Source of the DNA: Aporrectodea caliginosa
Taxonomy: Eukaryota; Annelida; Clitellata; Crassiclitellata; Lumbricidae
DNA: 64,000 nucleotides
NCBI GenBank assembly: GCA_020284085.1
Contig: JACEVL010000032.1
Span: 1,561,001 to 1,625,000, forward strand
Direction: 5' to 3'
Part shown: positions 22,782-34,509 of the stretch, piece after piece
How positions within the stretch are numbered: the stretch's first letter is position 1
Layout: each line of letters opens with the position of its first letter
Made by a program: the position numbers and the translations under genes
The notes under the pieces: model-generated
Database searches by the model: none
What the model was told of the DNA's origin: nothing
The model's input: the letters and a program-made list of their open reading frames with translations, nothing else

Positions 22782-25056
22782 TAGGGTGTCTTAAAAAATG
22801 AAATTTCCAAATTAATATCGGCCAGGTTGTTTTTGTGCTCCACCCTCAGAAACATTGTCATTTGCCAAATTAGATGAAAATCGGAAGAGATTTAGAACTT
22901 GCTCAAAGCCCCGGAAGAATTACCACTTAGACAACAATGTGATACATTGTAATTTTTAAAGGTAACAGGCAGATTTCAACACTTAACAATGAAATATGAG
23001 GCAAAATGAAAGGAAATTCTGGCAGTTTTTTGTCATTTATTTAGTGCTTTTGGGCACTAAAGGGAACTCCACCACTTGCGGAAGCAACTGTAGCTGTTTC
23101 TCGCCCTCGTTTCTGACCAAGGCTGCATTGAAGGACGGCATGAGAGCCACTCCTTTCTCCGCCAAAACGTTCATCACTCTTACGGCGGATATGATGTCCT
23201 TTGCCTCACTGTATGATTGTTCTGACTCCCATTGTGGCGGGTCTCGATCAAAGAAAGTCATCCAATCCGATGATCTGGAATATTGTGGTGGTAGTAGTGT
23301 TGAAGAAATACGGTAGTGCTTTTGTAGGTGGATTATGTATGTGGAAGGAAGCCTCTTTGGAGGTTTATCGGATCCCTGGTCGTTCTTTGGACATCAATGG
23401 GTGAGGTACAGGTGAACCAGTACTTCACGTAAGTTACTGTAGCAAAAAGTGACACTCGAAGTAAATGGTTCCACACCTTTTGAGAGTAGGATGGTCGAGA
23501 TGCCCTCATTGTGCTCTGGCGTTATTGAATGGGAAATTGATCTCTGAAACGGCCGCATCTTGATCGCATAGATCGCAAGTGCCATCCAACGCACGCGGTG
23601 AAATGCCCCTGGGTAGGCCTATGCCTGAACTTTATTCCTTTTTGGTGGAATTGCTCCAAGGAAAATGACTGTTAGCCTTATTAGCTCTTTGTAGTCATCT
23701 CTATGATATTCAGTACTCAGTTGCTGCAATGCAACGTTGATGACATTGTTTCGAATTTCTGTGGCATGCTGTGCTGCATCTTTATCCTCCATTGCTATGC
23801 GATGAGGCAAAGGCATGATCGATTTGCAGCCAGAAGTCACGGAAATGACTAAAGACTTCCAAATTTTGAGACCTTGCAGAATCATGCAGTGAAAATACCT
23901 TTTCCAGAACACTTTCAGAAACCTGATGTCGACAGGCAAGGTTCAAGAGTTCCTTTCCTAATTCCGCTTCCAGCTTGATGCATATACGCTGCACTTGCAA
24001 CCCGGATTACTCGCCGCTGTGTCGAAACACATGGCCACGATTCTGTCTTCCAATCCCCAACTTCTGACCTCGGCCAAACATGCATGCGACGTGATGGCAG
24101 CTGTCCCGAATTGGAGTTTGGAAATGGCCAATAACTTTGTCACACACTTGCCAGATACCATTATTTTGAAGGCGATCGACACACCCTCGCCCTGTCTCTG
24201 TAAAATCTGGCACGAGCTTCTCGTCCCAGAGAATAGTAAGAGGAACCTTCGGCTACAAAGGTTCACGAATTTCTGCTGCTACTGCTGCACGGTTATCTTT
24301 CCTTGCTCGATGGATCGCTGAAGGACTGATGATCAGCTCACCAGCTAGAGCTAACAGTCATTTTCCTAGGAGGAATTCTACCTAAAGGAATAGAGTTCAG
24401 GTACCCATGGGCATTTCAACACGCGCGTTGGATGGCACGTGCGATCTGTGCGATCAAGATGTGGCTTTTCAGAGATCAATTTCCCATTCAACAACGCCAG
24501 AGCACAGAAAGGGCATCTCGTTCATCCTATTCTCAAAAGGTGTGGAATCATTACTTCGAGTGTCACTTTTTCTTACAACAACTTACGTTAAGTAATGGAT
24601 CACCTGTAGCCTACTTCACCCAAATGACGCCCAAAGAACGATATAGAATGCTTGAAGGCAATCTATAATTACCAAGTCAAGGAAGTCTCACAGGTCGCCC
24701 TAAGCCCTGGTCAGAAACGAGGAAGAGAAACAGTTGGTTCAGCAAATGGTCAAGTACCATCGAGACAAATTCCGAAAAGCACTAAATGGAATAAATAAAT
24801 AAATGACAAAAACTGAGAGTAGGCTATTGCCTTTCATTTTAACTTATATCCTATGCTTAGATGCTGAAATTTGTTTTTATCTTTGAAAATTATAATGTAT
24901 CACATTGTTGTCTAATTGATACTTCTTCCGGGGCTTTGAGGAAGTTCTAAATCTTTTCCGATTTTCATCTAATTAATGAAAATGCTTCTGAAGGTGGAAC
25001 ACAATAACAACCTGGCCGATATTGATTTTGAAACTTATTTTTTTAAACACACCCAA
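22782..25056 (-). mobile_element. DNA transposon with very long inverted arms
   Basis: 2275 bp between the 8-bp direct repeats GTGGCTAT (22774-22781) and GTAGCTAT (25057-25064). Ends TAGGGTGTC and CACACCCAA. The left arm, about 22782-23640, is the diverged reverse complement of the right arm, about 24370-25056: the first 200 bp align closely, and the block around 23413-23620 matches the inverse of 24400-24600. The arms contain the 3' part of a transposase gene, so the right arm looks like an inverted duplicate of the left. Confidence 0.8.
23037..24266 (-). pseudogene. Transposase remnant (RNase H-like, hAT-type TSD)
   Basis: Minus-strand frames in order: VRSWGLEDRIVAMCFDTAASN (24000-24090), LGKELLNLACRHQVSESVLEKVF (23880-23970), YKELIRLTVIFLGAIPP (23640-23700), VRWMALAIYAIKM (23550-23595), and VMNVLAEKGVALMPSFNAALVRNEGEKQ (about 23080-23180). 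The order and motifs match a transposase family common in invertebrate genomes (FDTTASN, LACRHH, ARWM..IY.lK, AErGvaL). Several frameshifts. The same family appears on the minus strand at 29240-29900. The exact superfamily is not certain; the 8-bp TSD is hAT-like. Confidence 0.65.
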
Positions 25057-25440
25057 GTAGCTATGGATATATAAAAGGTCACTGGGAACGCCGCGGTGAG
25101 TGACGTCACGTGATTTATGGAGTATTATTACCACACAAATGGACTTTTAAAATTCCTTGTAGTTGATTACCCTAGTCTGCAGACACCGAGATCTCCCTTC
25201 CAAGACTTCCGGCTGTGGAGATAGAAGCCATTATTTCAAAAGTCACGGTGAACGACGTCATGCCACTTCTAGAAGAAGTAACTGCCAATTGTTTTCAAAA
25301 AACGTTTTTGTGAAAGACTCTTTCCCAAACCCATAACTTGATACCTATGTAATCCTAAAACGACACTTTAAGAGAAACCATTGATACAAAGCAATGTCAT
25401 CTGTGACGTCAAAGTTTGACGTTCTATCACATGGCGTCGT

Positions 25441-25810
25441 GCGTCATAACCATAGAGATTAAGGTGTTATTATATCTATGGTTGTGGCTTCAAAAATTAG
25501 CGAAGGGAATATACGTCATGTTCCCTCTAGCGATGATAATAATATCTCATTGTTCATAAGGGCATACCGTTACCTGTATGTACTGTATAGCCTAAGGGTC
25601 AACTAACGGTATACAAAATGGCGAAACGATCGAATTTCAACCAATCAAAACGCCGTGTCATTTCAATTTCCATTAACTGCCGAACTCTCTTTAAGGTGTT
25701 ATTATATCTATGATTGTGGCTTCAAATATGTGCAAAGGGAATATACGTCATGTTCCCTCTTGCGTTAATAATAATAGGCCTATATCTCATTGGTCATAAC
25801 CTTATGCAGT
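25441..25810. repeat. Tandem duplication, about 240-bp period
   Basis: The phrase beginning 'aaggtgttattatatctatg' and running through 'gaatatacgtcatgttccctct' to 'tctcattg' occurs at about 25461-25560 and again at about 25694-25795 with few differences. Non-coding. Confidence 0.75.
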
Positions 25811-25811
25811 A

Positions 25812-25945
25812 TGGGAATTGTAAAAAATTACTGGGGGGTTAGACGTTGATTTATGTGCAGTTTGGGTGTGAAATGTAGACTTTACTATGGGAGCCTAAGA
25901 AAGAGTAGGGGTTGAACCCCCAACCCCCCGGCAATTCACCCTAAC
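25812..25945. repeat. Dispersed repeat, copy 1
   Basis: About 130 bp from 'gaattgtaaaaaattactgg' through 'ggtgtgaaatgtagacttt' to 'cggcaattcaccct'. It recurs inverted at 49030-49195 with high similarity. No end structures recognised. Confidence 0.7.
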
Positions 25946-25949
25946 ATTA

Positions 25950-26800
25950 TGAAACAAAAAGTATGTTGTAGGCAAACATTTTCAGGAAACCTTGCCAAAG
26001 GAATTTTTTAATCTTTTCCAGTTTGAAAGTTATGCATTGAATACCGCTACGTTGGTAAAATTTTCACACAGGTTATCACATGGGGTATACGAAATTTGAA
26101 AAGCTATGGGGCGAGCTACGTCTAAATCATGTTCAATTTTTCTGTAACTTTGCATTTTTAACCAGTATAGCCAAGAGAAACTTTTTAGAGGTTGGCCATT
26201 GATATTCGAGAACTTTGTTTTTTGGGGGACACCCTAATATAGCAGTTCTGTAAAGATAGGGCTGCAAACTGTCCCGGATTCGCCTGGACAGTCCCGGAAT
26301 TGGCCTTATGCATCCCGTGTCCCGGATTGATCGCAAATTATTCGGAACTTGGTGTAGCCTAAATATTCATAGTGTATATGAATTTTGCTCGTGCTAGGTA
26401 CATAAGCCTGGTAGGTTACTGGAATTTAATAAACGCTTACCCTGTGAAGCTGATTTTAAGTTTCTATATAGGCAACTTTGTCTTTTGATGATTTTACTTC
26501 AATTTTTAACGACTATATTCAATTATAGATTGTAGACCCTACATTAGGCTGATGCAGCAATCGTTACATTACACACAGTGATGTGGACAGGGAAAAGTTG
26601 TAATAGCATATCGAGTGACTGTGTTGGCGTCCGGGTTTGGCAAAACCAAAAGTTGGCAGCCGTATTAAGGAAGTTTCTATTAGTCTGCAGAACAACTTCT
26701 AGAGCGCATTATTTCCAAATCCACGAAAAAAGAAAGTACTTCTGGCCAGCATACCATTAGGCCTACTTAAATTATGTAATAGTTTTTATAAAAGGCAAGT
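25950..26800. other. No gene seen; possible transposon ends
   Basis: GGGGACACCCTA at 26223-26234 and ATAGGGCTGCAAACTGTCCC at 26257-26276 look like DNA-transposon termini, but I cannot pair either with an opposite end. Confidence 0.3.
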
Positions 26801-26809
26801 GCGTGTTTA

Positions 26810-27490
26810 AAAAATGATGAACAATGTAGATGCAGTTTTCACAGACACGTAGGCTACAACAAAAAACAAATTCCTATGATAAACAATCTAGTGGCAGTTT
26901 CACAGACACGTCGGCCTACAGCAACAAATAAATTCCAATGATAAACAATAATAGAGGCAGTTTTTCACATACATTTACAGCAAAAATATATTCCAATAAT
27001 TAGCCATGTAGAGGCAGTTTTTTTACATACACGTACAAAAAAACAAATTCCAATGATAAACAATCTAGTGGCAGTTTTCACAGACACGTAGGCCTACAGC
27101 AACAAATAAATTCCAACGATAAAGAATAAAATTACAGAGGCAGTTTTTCACATACATTTACAGGAAAAATATATTCCAATAATTAACAATGTAGAGGCAG
27201 TTTTTTTTACATACACGCACAACAAAAAACAAATTCCAATGATAAACAATCTAGTGGCAGTTTTCACAGACACGTAGGCCTACACTCCTACAGCAAGAGA
27301 TAAATTCCAATGATAAAGAATAAACTTATAGAGGCAGTTTTTCACATACATTTATAGCAAAAATATATTCCAATAATTAACAATGTAAAGGCAGTTTTTT
27401 ACATACACGTACAACAAAAAACAAATTCCAATGATAAACAATCTAGTGGCAGTTTTCACAGACACGTACAACAACAAATAAATTCCAATT
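26810..27490. repeat. 62-bp satellite, 11 monomers
   Basis: Eleven units, each with a GGCAGTTTTTCACAnACA core, a variable spacer and an AAATTCCAATGATAAACAAT link. Three monomer types alternate: a 'caatctagtggcag' type at about 26884, 27060, 27249 and 27439, and two 'gaggcagttttt' types. This gives a 180-190 bp higher-order repeat. Confidence 0.85.
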
Positions 27491-27982
27491 CACCATACAC
27501 AGTTGATATGCATTCATAGGTGACTCCTTAACTACTATTCAATGGCCAAGTTGTCGTAGGCCATACATAACCGTTACGATGAGCATCGATGTGCGTAAGT
27601 GTCGGGAAAAGGCGCTGGTTGTTGGCACATCTTACATAGACAAACAAATGATTTAAATTGCCTAGGCGACACATCACATATTCCTCTATTTTTTAAATAT
27701 GTAGCAAACCATTCTTCATTTATTGGAAATGAACGAATGAGTGCATGCATGTATGTTTGTGCACTATGTTCTCTGTTAAACATCAGAACACGTAAGTAAA
27801 TCGGTCATTGCTAGGCTATGCTGAGCAAATTAAGTGACTGGTCTACAACTAAAAAGGTGATTAAAACATCTGAGAAACTAGAAAATCATACGAGAAATTA
27901 ATGGAATGTAATCAAAAATTCTGTCAAAATTGGGAGGCATTGATGGAATCATCACAACAGGCAGCTGATATTGTGGCAGTTG

Positions 27983-28143
27983 TTATTTTTCCAGACCCGT
28001 CTTTATCCCACATGTCGTACACGCCATATCCTTTTCTTTGCTGTTTACCTGGGCATCTTGGTCGCCTTCATCCGACCCAGTTTCCCTATCTTCTTCATCG
28101 CCTCCTGTCGACCCAGTTGCTCTGTCAGAGCAAAGATTGGGAG
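27983..28143 (-). CDS. Acidic exon of TIR-like gene, copy 2
   Basis: Minus-strand exon after the acceptor ATTTCTAG. The first 2 nt complete a codon, in the same phase as copy 1, followed by PNLCSDRATGSTGGDEEDRE, TGSDEGDQDAQ and a divergent tail to TAA. Compared with copy 1 an internal acidic segment is missing, and the last stretch is read in another frame (copy 1 WDKDGS corresponds to CGIKTG here), so a 1-nt net indel has occurred. The sequence GCCCAG|GTAAAC in the middle could act as a donor. Possibly a pseudogene exon. Confidence 0.45.
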
Positions 28144-28740
28144 CTAGAAATGCAAAACAGATTTTGCATTGGCATGCGTCATGTCAAGTAAAACTCCAAT
28201 TTCTGGCACGAAGCCAAATCAGCAGTAAACTAGTCGGATGTTCTCCTTTAACAAAGTCAGATATATAGTTCAGAAATAACTATTACTCAGTTCAGATGGC
28301 GGATTTCATATCAGATGCGTTGAATCTAAGATCCGGCTGAATTTAACCACTGGCCAAATGTGAAGCCTGCTTAATTAACCAAGACCACTAAAAACGCTGA
28401 AACACCACGGTGAGCTGTAAAGAAGACAGGGTGTATTCAGGAAAGAACAAGGACTGCTCAAGGATAGACCTGCAGAGTGTTTGATTAGAGAATCATATTA
28501 GCAACATCGAATATAAAATTGTTTTAAAATGCTATCTGAATGAGATTCAGTATGACAAGTTTGCTGATAGGCCTACGCACAGTCCTAACACGTATAAATT
28601 CTTTCAGTGAAATAGAGCTACAGATAACAGGAAAGCAATGCCAAACTCCTAGCCTTAATCGATTTTCAATACATTATGCCTAAAACTAGTCAGTTATCTA
28701 AATCAGCGGTTTTCAAACTTTATTTTTATTGTACCCCCAG

Positions 28741-31080
28741 TAGGGTGGTCCTTAGCTCCATGTAACAGAAATTTTTGATGAATTTTAAAGGAGGCACACT
28801 TCCAACTTATTGTTTTAGGTACAAAAATTTGTATATTGAAAAGTTTGTAAAGCTTTTATAAGTTTTAGAGGTTGCTACCGGACCGAGCATAGCCTATGTC
28901 AAATTGTAAAAAAATCCGCTGATAAAACATTGAATATTGTATAGTGTGTACTATTCTTATGCAAAAATTTAAAAGATTCTGGTGGACAGTGGTATTTACT
29001 ATTTGGGTCAATACACATAAGTGAACATAAAAATGTTGAGTTGAAATTAATATTTAATATATTAATGCATGCTTTTTGTTCCTGTCTGGATATCTTTGAT
29101 GATATTCCTTAAAAACCAACCGCAGAAACTGCTTCTAATCCTCGCTATTTGTTGGAAGCTTGTAATACTTGCACACGAGTGCCACTCCACGCTCTGCTAT
29201 GTTATTCATAACTCTTATTAAGCTGGCGGTGGGTTTTTACTAACTTGCAGTTGTTATCTTTTGGCCAAGCATCAACATCTTGTTGAAGGAAACTTGATGG
29301 AATGCCTGTAATGCTGAAGAGTCTTCTAGTCTTTTCCCTAAAAAATCTTCCAGTTGCTTAGAGCTGATCAATGTTGTTCTCTTTTGAGGATGTTGATGCC
29401 AGTTTTTCATGAAAGTATGCATAAGCCAGCAATTCCTCAGAGGTGACCCAGAAATTTTTTCATTGCAACCTCTAACTGCGCTATTTTTCTCTTTATATCT
29501 GTCAGTCTCCTTCAAGAGTTCCAGGTCAATTCGAGAAGCAGATGGTGCATACGGTGCTTGAAACAAGACTTTGACACTCAGCATTACAGTGAACAATCAG
29601 ATGTTAGCTATCCTCTTTTCTTCTCTTCTTGTCCACTTGAATTGTCTCTTGAACATCCAAATCTTAAGACTGTATATACTCCCGGCCATTCACCTCGCTC
29701 TTTGTAGTCCAGCTGGTGCTCTGAATGGTATGCCTCTGGAAGGCACTCCGCCCAAGACGGTTATGGTCAGCTCCACCAGTTCACGATAGTCGTCCGTGGT
29801 TGGTATTGTTGAAGTTGACTCTCAGCAAAGGCAATAATCTCTTGATTCACAGGAAATTGAACCGTTAAAAACTCTTCGGCTGTTACTGTTTCCTAATTTG
29901 ATCTGTCTATAAGTTCCCAGCTTTTCTGGAATCTCTTGAAAATCATGACCGGTATGTCTGGACCTTTGGATGGATCACGAGAAAGTATGACCAAAGCCTC
30001 CACATTATTTCTAGTATGAGATGGTGACATGCACACCACAACATATTCTTGTCAAGTGTCTGCTCCAACAGGATGCAGACAGCCACCATTTTTGGTCCAA
30101 TGTTTACTTTCCTTTATGTAGAGCACTGTCTTTCTCTTCTTGCCGAAGTCCTATCAACACAACACAATCTTATCTGGGTCCCCTGCGTGGGCTTTGTTAA
30201 CAGAAACAGTCTGCCCCTTCAATGCTGCTATTTGCAAGGTTTGGGCATGTGCAATGTCACACATATCCTGTAAACCTGCTTCTCAATCTTCTTCTTTATT
30301 CTTTAGCACTTCTGGTTGTTTTGCTTGTTATCCTTATTTTCCTAATTTTTTAATAGTTTTTGAAGAAACCTTTAATTTTTCTTTCAAAGCGTTGGATGAC
30401 TTTGCGCAAACTTCGAGAACATGACTGGATATACGGAATTGTATTGTATTGTATCGATCAATTTATATGACAAGCATCTACTACTATTTGATTGGTTGTT
30501 TTATACAATCGTAAAACACTGTCAGGATTTCTTCTTTGCTTTGTAGCTTTGTATTACTGAATGTATTATTCCTGACCTAAGTCACACACGTGTCTTTGTA
30601 TCTTGTATCTTACAGTGTATCCAATTAGCTAAAACCTAATTCTAGACTTTCCTGTCAGCTTAAAAGGTACTATTTCAGCATTGTTTTGCTAACTGATATA
30701 ATATATTCGTTCGTAATGACATTTAACATAAGCTAGCGCAGAGAGCGCCTCTGAATAGATATCTCGAAGGGCGCTATATATAAATGTTCAATTAGATTAC
30801 ATTACTATACTTGCAAAGATCAAGTTGATTAGATACAAACCATGCAAGTCGTAACATTTTATGGCATAATAATTTACAAGAGTCAATAACAATGACTATT
30901 CGCTTGTATCAATTACCGCTCAATGTTAGCTGTCCATGGCAAACTTTCAGAACCGGTAGCGACCTCTAGGTGTTATTATTTTGAGCTGAAAAAATTACAG
31001 AATTGTTTTCTCATTCATAGAAACCAAACTAGAGGGTGCCCCATGAAAAAAGTCAAAGTTGATAACTAAGGACCACCCTA
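28741..31080 (-). mobile_element. hAT-type element nested in hAT
   Basis: 2340 bp with perfect 15-bp inverted termini TAGGGTGGTCCTTAG and a perfect 8-bp TSD ACCCCCAG (28733-28740 and 31081-31088). It carries a decayed minus-strand transposase and an L2-like LINE 3' end near 30720-30800 ('gggcgctatatataaat'). Confidence 0.9.
29240..29900 (-). pseudogene. Transposase remnant in nested element
   Basis: Minus-strand frames read EEFLTVQFPVNQEIIAFAES, then ELVELTITVLGGVPSRGIPF, ARWMAGSIYSLKIWMFKRQF, then APYAPSASRIDLELLKETDR. These are the same blocks as in the element at 22782 (ELIRLTVIFLGAIPP, VRWMALAIYAIKM), so both elements belong to one transposase family with TAGGGTG termini. Frameshifts and a TGA separate the blocks. 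Upstream traces (DMCDIAHAQTLQIAALKG near 30230) may be the N-terminal half. Confidence 0.6.
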
Positions 31081-31355
31081 ACCCCCAGGTACAAAATTGA
31101 AATTTGGCGTACCTTCAACAGGATCAGATCAAAAACAACATGCGAATGTGAAGTCCCCTTGCAATTAACAACTCCATTTAATCATTGGTGCAAACCGGGT
31201 ATTAGTCATAGGTAGAAAATTTTTAAAGTAGGCCTAGTATAATTTTAACTTAAGAATGTAGTCATACCAACAAAAAGGAAAAATAAAATCACTATTAGAA
31301 AGTGTTAATGTGAGCAGTGGGTTTGTTTTGACAAGCACAGATTTCCAATATCTGG

Positions 31356-31480
31356 TTAAATACTTGTCAATTTCAAACGCAAATCTGGTTCGAGTTCAAG
31401 CTTTGTTCTGTATTTGTTTTTGATCGCAAACATAGCTGAAAAATCTGTTTCACACAGATATGACGTGCTGAAAGGAATAA
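31356..31480 (-). pseudogene. hAT transposase C-terminal remnant
   Basis: Minus-strand frame PFSTSYLCETDFSAMFAIK, NKYRTKLELEPDLRLKLTSI, stop. This is the hAT dimerisation motif in the form seen in ZBED/Charlie-type transposases. No upstream transposase remains. Confidence 0.75.
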
Positions 31481-31854
31481 AAATTGTAAAGCTCGGTCAG
31501 AAATTAATTTATATTCAGCTCTTCGTTTCAGCCAAAAATCACACAAGTGACACAACATGTCTTTCTTGAATTCGTTCTTCAATTCACCATAACATGATAG
31601 TTCAACAAACTGGTCTCTTTCCTGACTGAAAAATCAGCCGGCAACACTATATCCGATGGCATAAACTCATAGAAATGTACAAAAAAATAAGCGAACGGTG
31701 GACGTAGAATAGCTAATGAAAGAAAGATGGACAGTCATGAAGTCCATAAACTTGTAAAAAAATATTTTTGGGGAATTTTTCGCGTACCCCTTAGCGACAC
31801 CTGGCGTACCCCCAGGGGTACGCGTACCACAGTTTGAAAACCTCTTATCTAAAG

Positions 31855-32351
31855 TATCCAGTCAGTTATTTTAAAAGACGACTGTAACTACATATCCCGC
31901 ATCCTAAATAAGAACGCCTACTGACTTAGCTTATACTGCCCCATAGCTGCCCCGAACAATGTAATTCGCAGAAGTCGCGTCTGTGTCAGCGTTTGAGTTT
32001 TCAATAAAAGAGTATTATTTTGTATTGTATCTCATTTTGCAACTTCTCAAAGACTGCAAAAATAACCTGTAAGAACTTTTTCCAGGCGCTCCACTCAAAT
32101 AGGTCTATATTGTATTATTGTATGGTTAAGCGACTAGTGCGTTAAGATGTACAGATGTTTCGATACCAAGAATTGTGGTAAAATTCTGGGAATGAAGCAT
32201 TTACAAGAGAAGTTCGTAATATTTTAATCGCACGAAGCTGTTTACCAGAAATCAATGCAATAAATTCTTAAACCCAATTTCTAATGCCCAATCATTTGTG
32301 GCTGTTGTATCGTGCACAAAGGATTACAGATACTGAGAGAGACGGTTTTAT
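31855..32351. other. Intron-equivalent of copy 2
   Basis: Non-coding; 32075-32125 matches 5610-5660 of copy 1, and the rest has no match in the window. Confidence 0.4.
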
Positions 32352-32360
32352 AAGTTGCTT

Positions 32361-33365
32361 GGCTGCTTTCGTCAACGGACGATTCGTCAACGGACTGTTC
32401 GTCAAGGACTGTTCGTCAAGCGGACGATTCGTCAACGGACTGTTCGTCAAGGACTGTTCGTCAAGCGGACGATTCGTCAACGGACTGTTCGTCAACGGCC
32501 TGTTCGTCAAGCGGCATCGATAATTAATTCTCGTTAACCAATAAAAGGATTGCTAGCTCAATAAGCGTCACGCTTATTAAGCGTCACGGCAGGTGCGTAA
32601 AATACACACAATTGAAGTTGGATTTATGATAATAATTCATCCGTAAAGAGAAGTTGGATTGATAAAATTATTTTTTTGTGAAACTAGAAGTCGGATTGAT
32701 GAAAATAATTCTTGCTGAAATAGAAGTTGGATTGATGAAAATAATTTTTTGGGAAAGTAGGGCCTAGAAGTTGGACTGATGAAAATAGTTTCTTGTTAAA
32801 CTAGAAGTCGGATTGACGAAAATAAATAGAAGTTGGATTGATAAAAGTTATCAGACTTTGGTATTAAAATGCCATGTATATAAAACGATTAAACGATTTG
32901 TGATTAAACCATAGTTTACTAGTTTAGGCTGGTAAATTAATAACATCTTTTAAATACCGTACTTTACGTTGGCAAGTAGGCACTCTACCAATGTCCACGA
33001 CAGGTGTCATCAATCCAACTTCTATATAAGCAAAGAACTTCTGTCATCAATCCAACTTGTATTTAAGCAAATAATTATTTTCATCAATCCAACTTTCAGT
33101 TTAAATTGAGAGCGCGTGATATGTGCAAGAAAATGGCTTACATAAACCTCCCCAAGCGAGGACATAATCTCCCGGCTAGGATATAATTATATAATATCTT
33201 TTGATTACACTGGAAAAGGTTTATTATTTTCCAATTCCTTTGACGAATCGTCCTTTGACGAATCGTCCGTTGACGAATCGTCCGTTGACGAATCGTCCAC
33301 TTGACGAATAGTCCTTGACGAACAGTCCGTTGACGAATCGTCCGTTGACGAAACGTCCTAGAACC
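32361..33365. mobile_element. Non-autonomous foldback (MULE-type) element
   Basis: About 1 kb. The left array (about 32369-32512) has units such as GGACGATTCGTCAAC and GGACTGTTCGTCAA; the right array (33238-33360) is its reverse complement. The right terminus CCTAGAACC mirrors CGCGGAACC of the element at 4705. The interior has about eight copies of 'gaagttggattgatgaaaat', most in one orientation (32618-32850) and three inverted (33008-33092). The flanks AAGTTGCTT and AAGTTGGCA suggest a decayed TSD. It lies in the intron of TIR-like copy 2. Confidence 0.8.
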
Positions 33366-33696
33366 CAAGTTGGCATAGGCCTATAAGGGCCAGGTGAAAT
33401 CCTTCTAGTAAGGGCAAAGTCCTGGTTTAACTGTTATAATATGCATAGTCTATCTGAAAGCTGACCTTTTAAATACAAATCCCTTAGGAAATGCTCTCAT
33501 GGTATCATAAAGTACACTTTAAAAATCTTCGAGCATAATGCCTACACAGTACACATGCATGCTAAATTTTAATTTAGAAGTATGTTTGAAGAGATTTTGT
33601 CGTTAACAGTTAATTAGCTTAATTGGTTGTGTCCATTTCGATATTTTTCTTTCTAAGTAGGGCCTACCAATCTTATTGATACATGAAACAGTTTAC

Positions 33697-33876
33697 CTGA
33701 AATCATGGCTCAGGTTGTTCTTATGATATCCAGCAGTTCATAATCGTATGCCTCCGGTGATGACAAATCAGCTATCAGTGTTCCTGCAAGCATGTTTCTC
33801 AGTTTCGTGCTAAGGTAGTGTCCGTCCACCAGGACAGGCACGATTAATTTTTCCATAAAAATGGGACACGAGATTT
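33697..33876 (-). CDS. TIR-like domain C-terminal exon, copy 2
   Basis: A 180-nt minus-strand exon, the same length as copy 1, with acceptor TTTTACACAG and donor CAG|GTAAAC. It reads ISCPIFMEKLIVPVLVDGHY, LRNMLAGTLIADLSS, YDYELLDIIRTT, then TGA at 33710-33712, 13 nt before the donor. It conserves the leading Glu (given a preceding G), the K-x-hydrophobic-PVLVD strand, the Leu-x-Gly turn, ADLSS/TDISS and the final helix. Only about 19 of 54 residues are identical to copy 1, although the adjoining introns are about 86% identical. Upstream exons are missing from the window. Confidence 0.55.
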
Positions 33877-34262
33877 CTGTGTAAAACGCAAGAGGCAACG
33901 ATTACAGCCACATATCACTTCTAAGTAACAATGATCATGATAATTGGCTATGTTCACAAAAGAGCCACGAACAAAGATGGACGGACCCTCCCAGTGGTTT
34001 CATGGTCATTTAATGGGACCCATATGGCCTCTATTATATGGGGCCCATAAGAGAATATGGATCCTATATGGACATGTGGGAATGTGTGCGTGCAGGCAGA
34101 GGAAACGATTATATCGAGAGCCTCTCTTGAATGGAAAACACAACGCATTCGCCGGAAACGTAGTAGGCTGCGGAGAATATCAGACGTAAGCATTACAGAT
34201 GTATACAGAAGCATACATACATGCACACAGACAATGCATACAAACGTACGATATATACACAA

Positions 34263-34509
34263 TGATCATAGGCTTCGTTCGGATCGTTATTGGCACAGGC
34301 ATTTGTAACTAAAGTCCAATCAGTAGAAGATAGGGCCTCCTGGAAGACATTGATGCCATCATTAGTGATTTTTCTATAATTCTCAGCAGGAGGTTTTACA
34401 GTCGTCTGGGCTTCGTAATTGAAATGGGCGAATATTGGTAGCTGGTCGGATATATCAAAATCAATTATCAAGGAAGTAGTTGCACGTGGCCAAGCATTAG
34501 TAAAGACAT
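34263..34509 (-). mobile_element. LINE family M, endonuclease C-terminal piece
   Basis: Minus strand VFTNAWPRATTSLIIDFDIS, DQLPIFAHFNYE, then TDWTLVTNACANNDPNEAYD. Matches the SDHLPIF block of AP-endonuclease domains and the linker (..dW..v.....p..aY). It ends abruptly at the TIR-like locus boundary near 34262. Upstream parts follow at 34968-35064 and 36461 onward. Confidence 0.7.

Larger units (their letters stand above)
28704..31846 (-). mobile_element. hAT element, outer, interrupted
   Basis: Ends CAGCGGTTTTCAAACT (28704) and AGTTTGAAAACCTCTT (31846) are inverted repeats of the Charlie-like type. The flanking 8-mers ATCTAAAT (28696-28703) and ATCTAAAG (31847-31854) are a TSD with one mismatch. 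Without the nested element it is about 800 bp and keeps only the transposase C-terminus. Confidence 0.85.
27830..34260 (-). repeat. Duplicated locus, copy 2 (TIR-like gene)
   Basis: Counterpart of 4140-6340. It is expanded by a hAT-type element at 28704-31846, itself containing another at 28741-31080, and by a foldback element at 32361-33365. Homology to copy 1 resumes after each insertion. At about 34262 it abuts LINE sequence. Confidence 0.8.

Noticed and set aside
33954..34262. Upstream TIR exon on the minus strand
   Set aside because: A frame with SREALDIIVSSAC looks faintly TIR-like, but copy 1 has a stop at the equivalent place and no splice sites fit.
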